From Schistosoma haematobium (taxonomy: Eukaryota; Platyhelminthes; Trematoda; Strigeidida; Schistosomatidae), in assembly GCF_000699445.3 (NCBI RefSeq), contig NC_067199.1:30774402-30838401 (forward strand): DNA of 64,000 nucleotides, given 5' to 3'. The stretch's first letter is position 1. Each line of letters starts with the position of its first letter. A program made the position numbers and the translations under genes. The notes beneath the pieces were generated by a model. The model saw nothing but the letters and a program-made list of their open reading frames with translations, searched no databases and was not told the origin of the DNA. Below are positions 61,325 through 64,000 of this stretch, in pieces.

Positions 61325-61490
61325 TTGCGCGCGATAACATTATGTCCTGGATTCGAGTCTCGCGAGCGAAATTATGGATGCGTACTGCTGAGAAGTTCCA
61401 TACTAGGACGAAACGGTCGTCCAGTGCTTCCAAGTTTTTCATGGTGGCTAAGGTTTAGTTGACTCATAAATTCAACTATTTGAACTTCAT
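61325..61490 (+). mobile_element. Family-B SINE, 5' truncated
   Basis: Starts within the tRNA-like head (B-box GGATTCGAGTC), then CTGAGAAGTTCC...GGACGAAACGGTCGTCCAG and GTGCTTCCAAGTTTTTCATG, ending in TTGACTCATAAATTCAAC. The hammerhead core has A at the invariant G8 position, so it is expected to be inactive. Confidence 0.75.
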
Positions 61491-61744
61491 TTAACTTCAC
61501 TGTAAGTCTTGAACCAGTACGGAAGAGGATGAGATACCGCATATACATCGAATAAATGCTTTATACTATTTAATGGGATTTTAAGAGAAATCAGTATTTA
61601 TGGAATAAATTTTTAAATTAGAGCTAAAGTTTAACATTGGTTTGGCTTAGTGAACTTGCTTTTCAGTTGATTTAGAGACAAATTATAGAAAAAGGTTACA
61701 AAACCTGAATGAGTACACTGGCTTCATGCAAGTATGCCAAGTAT

Positions 61745-61870
61745 TCGTAGCTTTGATTCCTGGAGTTCTAGGACGAAACGGCCGCACAATACTTCCAGAT
61801 TGTCAATGTAGGTCTAACACTGATTGATTCGTGATCTCAATAAAAACTCAAAAATATCTACAACAATATA
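61745..61870 (+). mobile_element. Family-B SINE, 3' part only
   Basis: TTCTAGGACGAAACGGCCGC, ACTTCCAG and GTCTAACACTGATTGATTCG, then TGATCTCAATAAAAACTC and a degenerate end. The head and the first half of the hammerhead are missing. Confidence 0.7.
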
Positions 61871-64000
61871 CTATGTTTTACCCTTACATTAAGGAAATTT
61901 CGCCATAGAATGTTATTTCTCTAGCCCCGAATACTTTTTTGTTTAGATCCCATTTGTGTCTATAAATAGTTACTTAAGAATTTCATCTATGCGTACGAAA
62001 TGGTTCTTGATAAAGTTATACAGAGATGACGGAGTTATGAAGCAATTATTAAGAGGAGTCGCACATGTATAACTATGATCTAATCTGGAATTCTTAAGCC
62101 ACTAACATGCTTATTAGTCATATAATTGCTGATAAAGTAGTTTGCTTGAGAATTCTTTCTAAACAAGTGATATTTGTACAGAAACTCAGTGGTTTACGAG
62201 TTTAAGAAAACTATTTATGAAGGAAAAACATCTACTTTGACTTTGATTCTACACTCATTCTCTATCTATAAGAACCTTTGTAGTGAATTATTATCATTCG
62301 GATCAGTAAGTGTATTGTACACAGAACATTTTATATGATGTGAAGTAAAAGTTTGAAGTTCACACCAAAACTTAAAGCAATTTTTTGGAATCTGATTAAA
62401 CTAGTTACTCAGCATAGGTAAACTGCACATGTTTAATCCAAATAATTTCAACTGGTACTAAACGCCAAATTTTTTACAGCAAACTGTGAGAGGTATTTAA
62501 TTCCAATGTGAAGATTATTGGGGATTGAATAACCGATTTGAACACCAACCTAAAGAATTGATACTTGATAATCAGACAGCCACCACATCAAATCATAAAT
62601 TTCCCGAGCGTTCTCATACTTCATGCGCTTGAATTACGACAGGGAATACTAGTCTGAATTATTTGATTTTGAAAAACTGTCACTTTAATCATAATAGATA
62701 TTTGTAGTGAAACGAAATGAAGACTACAATTAATAGTGAGTTACCTAGGTGTTAACGATTTCATTATTGGTTCATATGATGAAAATTTCTCAAGTTCAAG
62801 TGTTGAATAATAAATTTACATCTTTTTAATAAATCTAATGACTTTACAACAAAATATTTGTACACTATGATGTTTTTTACAAAGGTTCTCAGTGTATGTG
62901 AATACAGATCATTAAAATGGTGAAAGAATAACTAGGTATCTTCATTGAATAGTCAACTGACATTCTCTTTGTATATGTTGTAAAGCTTAAAACTATTTAA
63001 CATGAGGAATTAGGCGAGTGTTCTATAAAGTCACATTTTTCTAAAGGATATATGTGTATGGATACACAATTGTTGGAAGAATAAAAGTGAGTTTTATTGG
63101 TCTACTTTGTAAAGAAATGAATTCAGGTAGAAATAGTAAAATAACTCTCGATGAACTAAATAGCTATGTATTATTTGGGTTATAAGAATGAACATTGATA
63201 AACAAAATAATAATTTTACTATTTATTTTAACTTGCTGACAATTAGTGTTAGTCATGAAGAAACTGATTGTTAACAGTTGATTTCTTTCATCTTTCTCCT
63301 CTATTTTTTCTCTAAAAAGTTTTATTTTCATTTAGCATAATTTTTATTCTGTTATGTTCATAGTTTAATAATCAAACAAATGTAACTACAATCAAACATA
63401 AACATTATTCGTATTCAATCATCTAATAAACATCTTTTTAACAAATTTCATTGTATAAACTAAACATTTGATGCGCAATCTTTCTTTTCGCTTGAGTACC
63501 TCTTCTCGTTCTCTCTTTCTTTCTCTCTCTCTCTATTTCTTTACATATATTTCTACTTGTTCTCATCTTCCCTTTAATTCTTCCTTAATTTTTCACTTTT
63601 GGAAGAAGCAATTACTGCTTGTAAATTTTTTCTCTTTTTTACTTAAGTATACACTGTGAATATTCTGATATACACAACAAACTGACATACGAGAAAAAAA
63701 AAACGGATCAAGCAAACTAGAAATAAAGAACTAACTGCATTATGAAATCACTTCTTTATTTTGTTGTATTCATCTACCACATTTGAAAAATCAGTCAAGT
63801 GAGGAGAAGAAAAGAAGAAAAAGGAAATTAACAAAAACTTCAGTTCGTTGTTACTTAGTTTTTTTTAAAAAAATTTGTTTGCTTTCTTTAAAAGGAAAAA
63901 AATTATGTTTTTATTTGGAGTTTTTTCTTTGTTTTCCATCGAAATTTCATTGACTAGTTAGTTGTTCTATTTTTGATTTGTTTCACTTTTTTTTCCACAT
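61870..64000. other. Gene-free AT-rich spacer to the window end
   Basis: A (TC)n-rich stretch lies at 63510-63535. Nothing else supported. Confidence 0.45.

Noticed and set aside
1..64000. CRISPR array, operon or prokaryotic mobile element
   Set aside because: Introns, SINEs, LINEs and the gene content are animal; no regularly spaced repeats were seen.

Overview
This window is AT-rich animal nuclear DNA. Two intron-split protein genes, several classes of retrotransposon debris and tRNA-headed SINEs carrying hammerhead-ribozyme cores together point to a blood fluke, genus Schistosoma. The species cannot be decided by reading. Gene density is low and most of the sequence is introns, transposon remains and AT-rich spacer.

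Left part (1-11669, minus strand): eight exons of an SFSWAP (suppressor-of-white-apricot) splicing regulator, with an N-terminal DRY_EERY region, SURP1, an Ala/Tyr-rich linker, SURP2 and the start of a Ser-rich tail. The 3' end lies beyond base 1. Its 3.6 kb first intron is loaded with old LINE pieces and one SINE whose head forms a 43-bp hairpin.

Middle (11700-32500): an intergenic stretch with decayed CR1-like LINE and Ty3/gypsy integrase remains. It is followed by a complete six-exon plus-strand gene for mitochondrial ribosomal protein L38 (MRPL38, PEBP fold, 469 aa). The two genes are divergent. MRPL38 intron 1 (6.2 kb) has been invaded by RTE-like LINE fragments in both orientations. Intron 2 holds an Sm-alpha-type SINE with a hammerhead core, plus a large foldback element.

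Right part (32500-64000): no conserved gene is recognised. It contains a nearly full-length but broken RTE-like LINE (38491-44262), itself interrupted by a 2.57 kb non-autonomous LTR retrotransposon with near-identical LTRs and a 4-bp target duplication. It also holds a 5'-end-only LINE scrap, a 572-bp palindrome with apparently identical 282-bp arms, and several SINEs. One SINE at 59.1 kb keeps an intact hammerhead core. A possible unannotated two-exon gene for a 92-residue membrane protein lies at 57617-58026.

The recurring theme is self-complementary repeats: SINEs with inverted ends, a foldback element with half a hammerhead in its loop, inverted LINE tails around a reverse-transcriptase fragment, and the long palindrome. 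Exon boundaries were set by hand from GT/AG sites, reading phase and family similarity recalled from memory. Repeat boundaries are approximate unless a target duplication is given.
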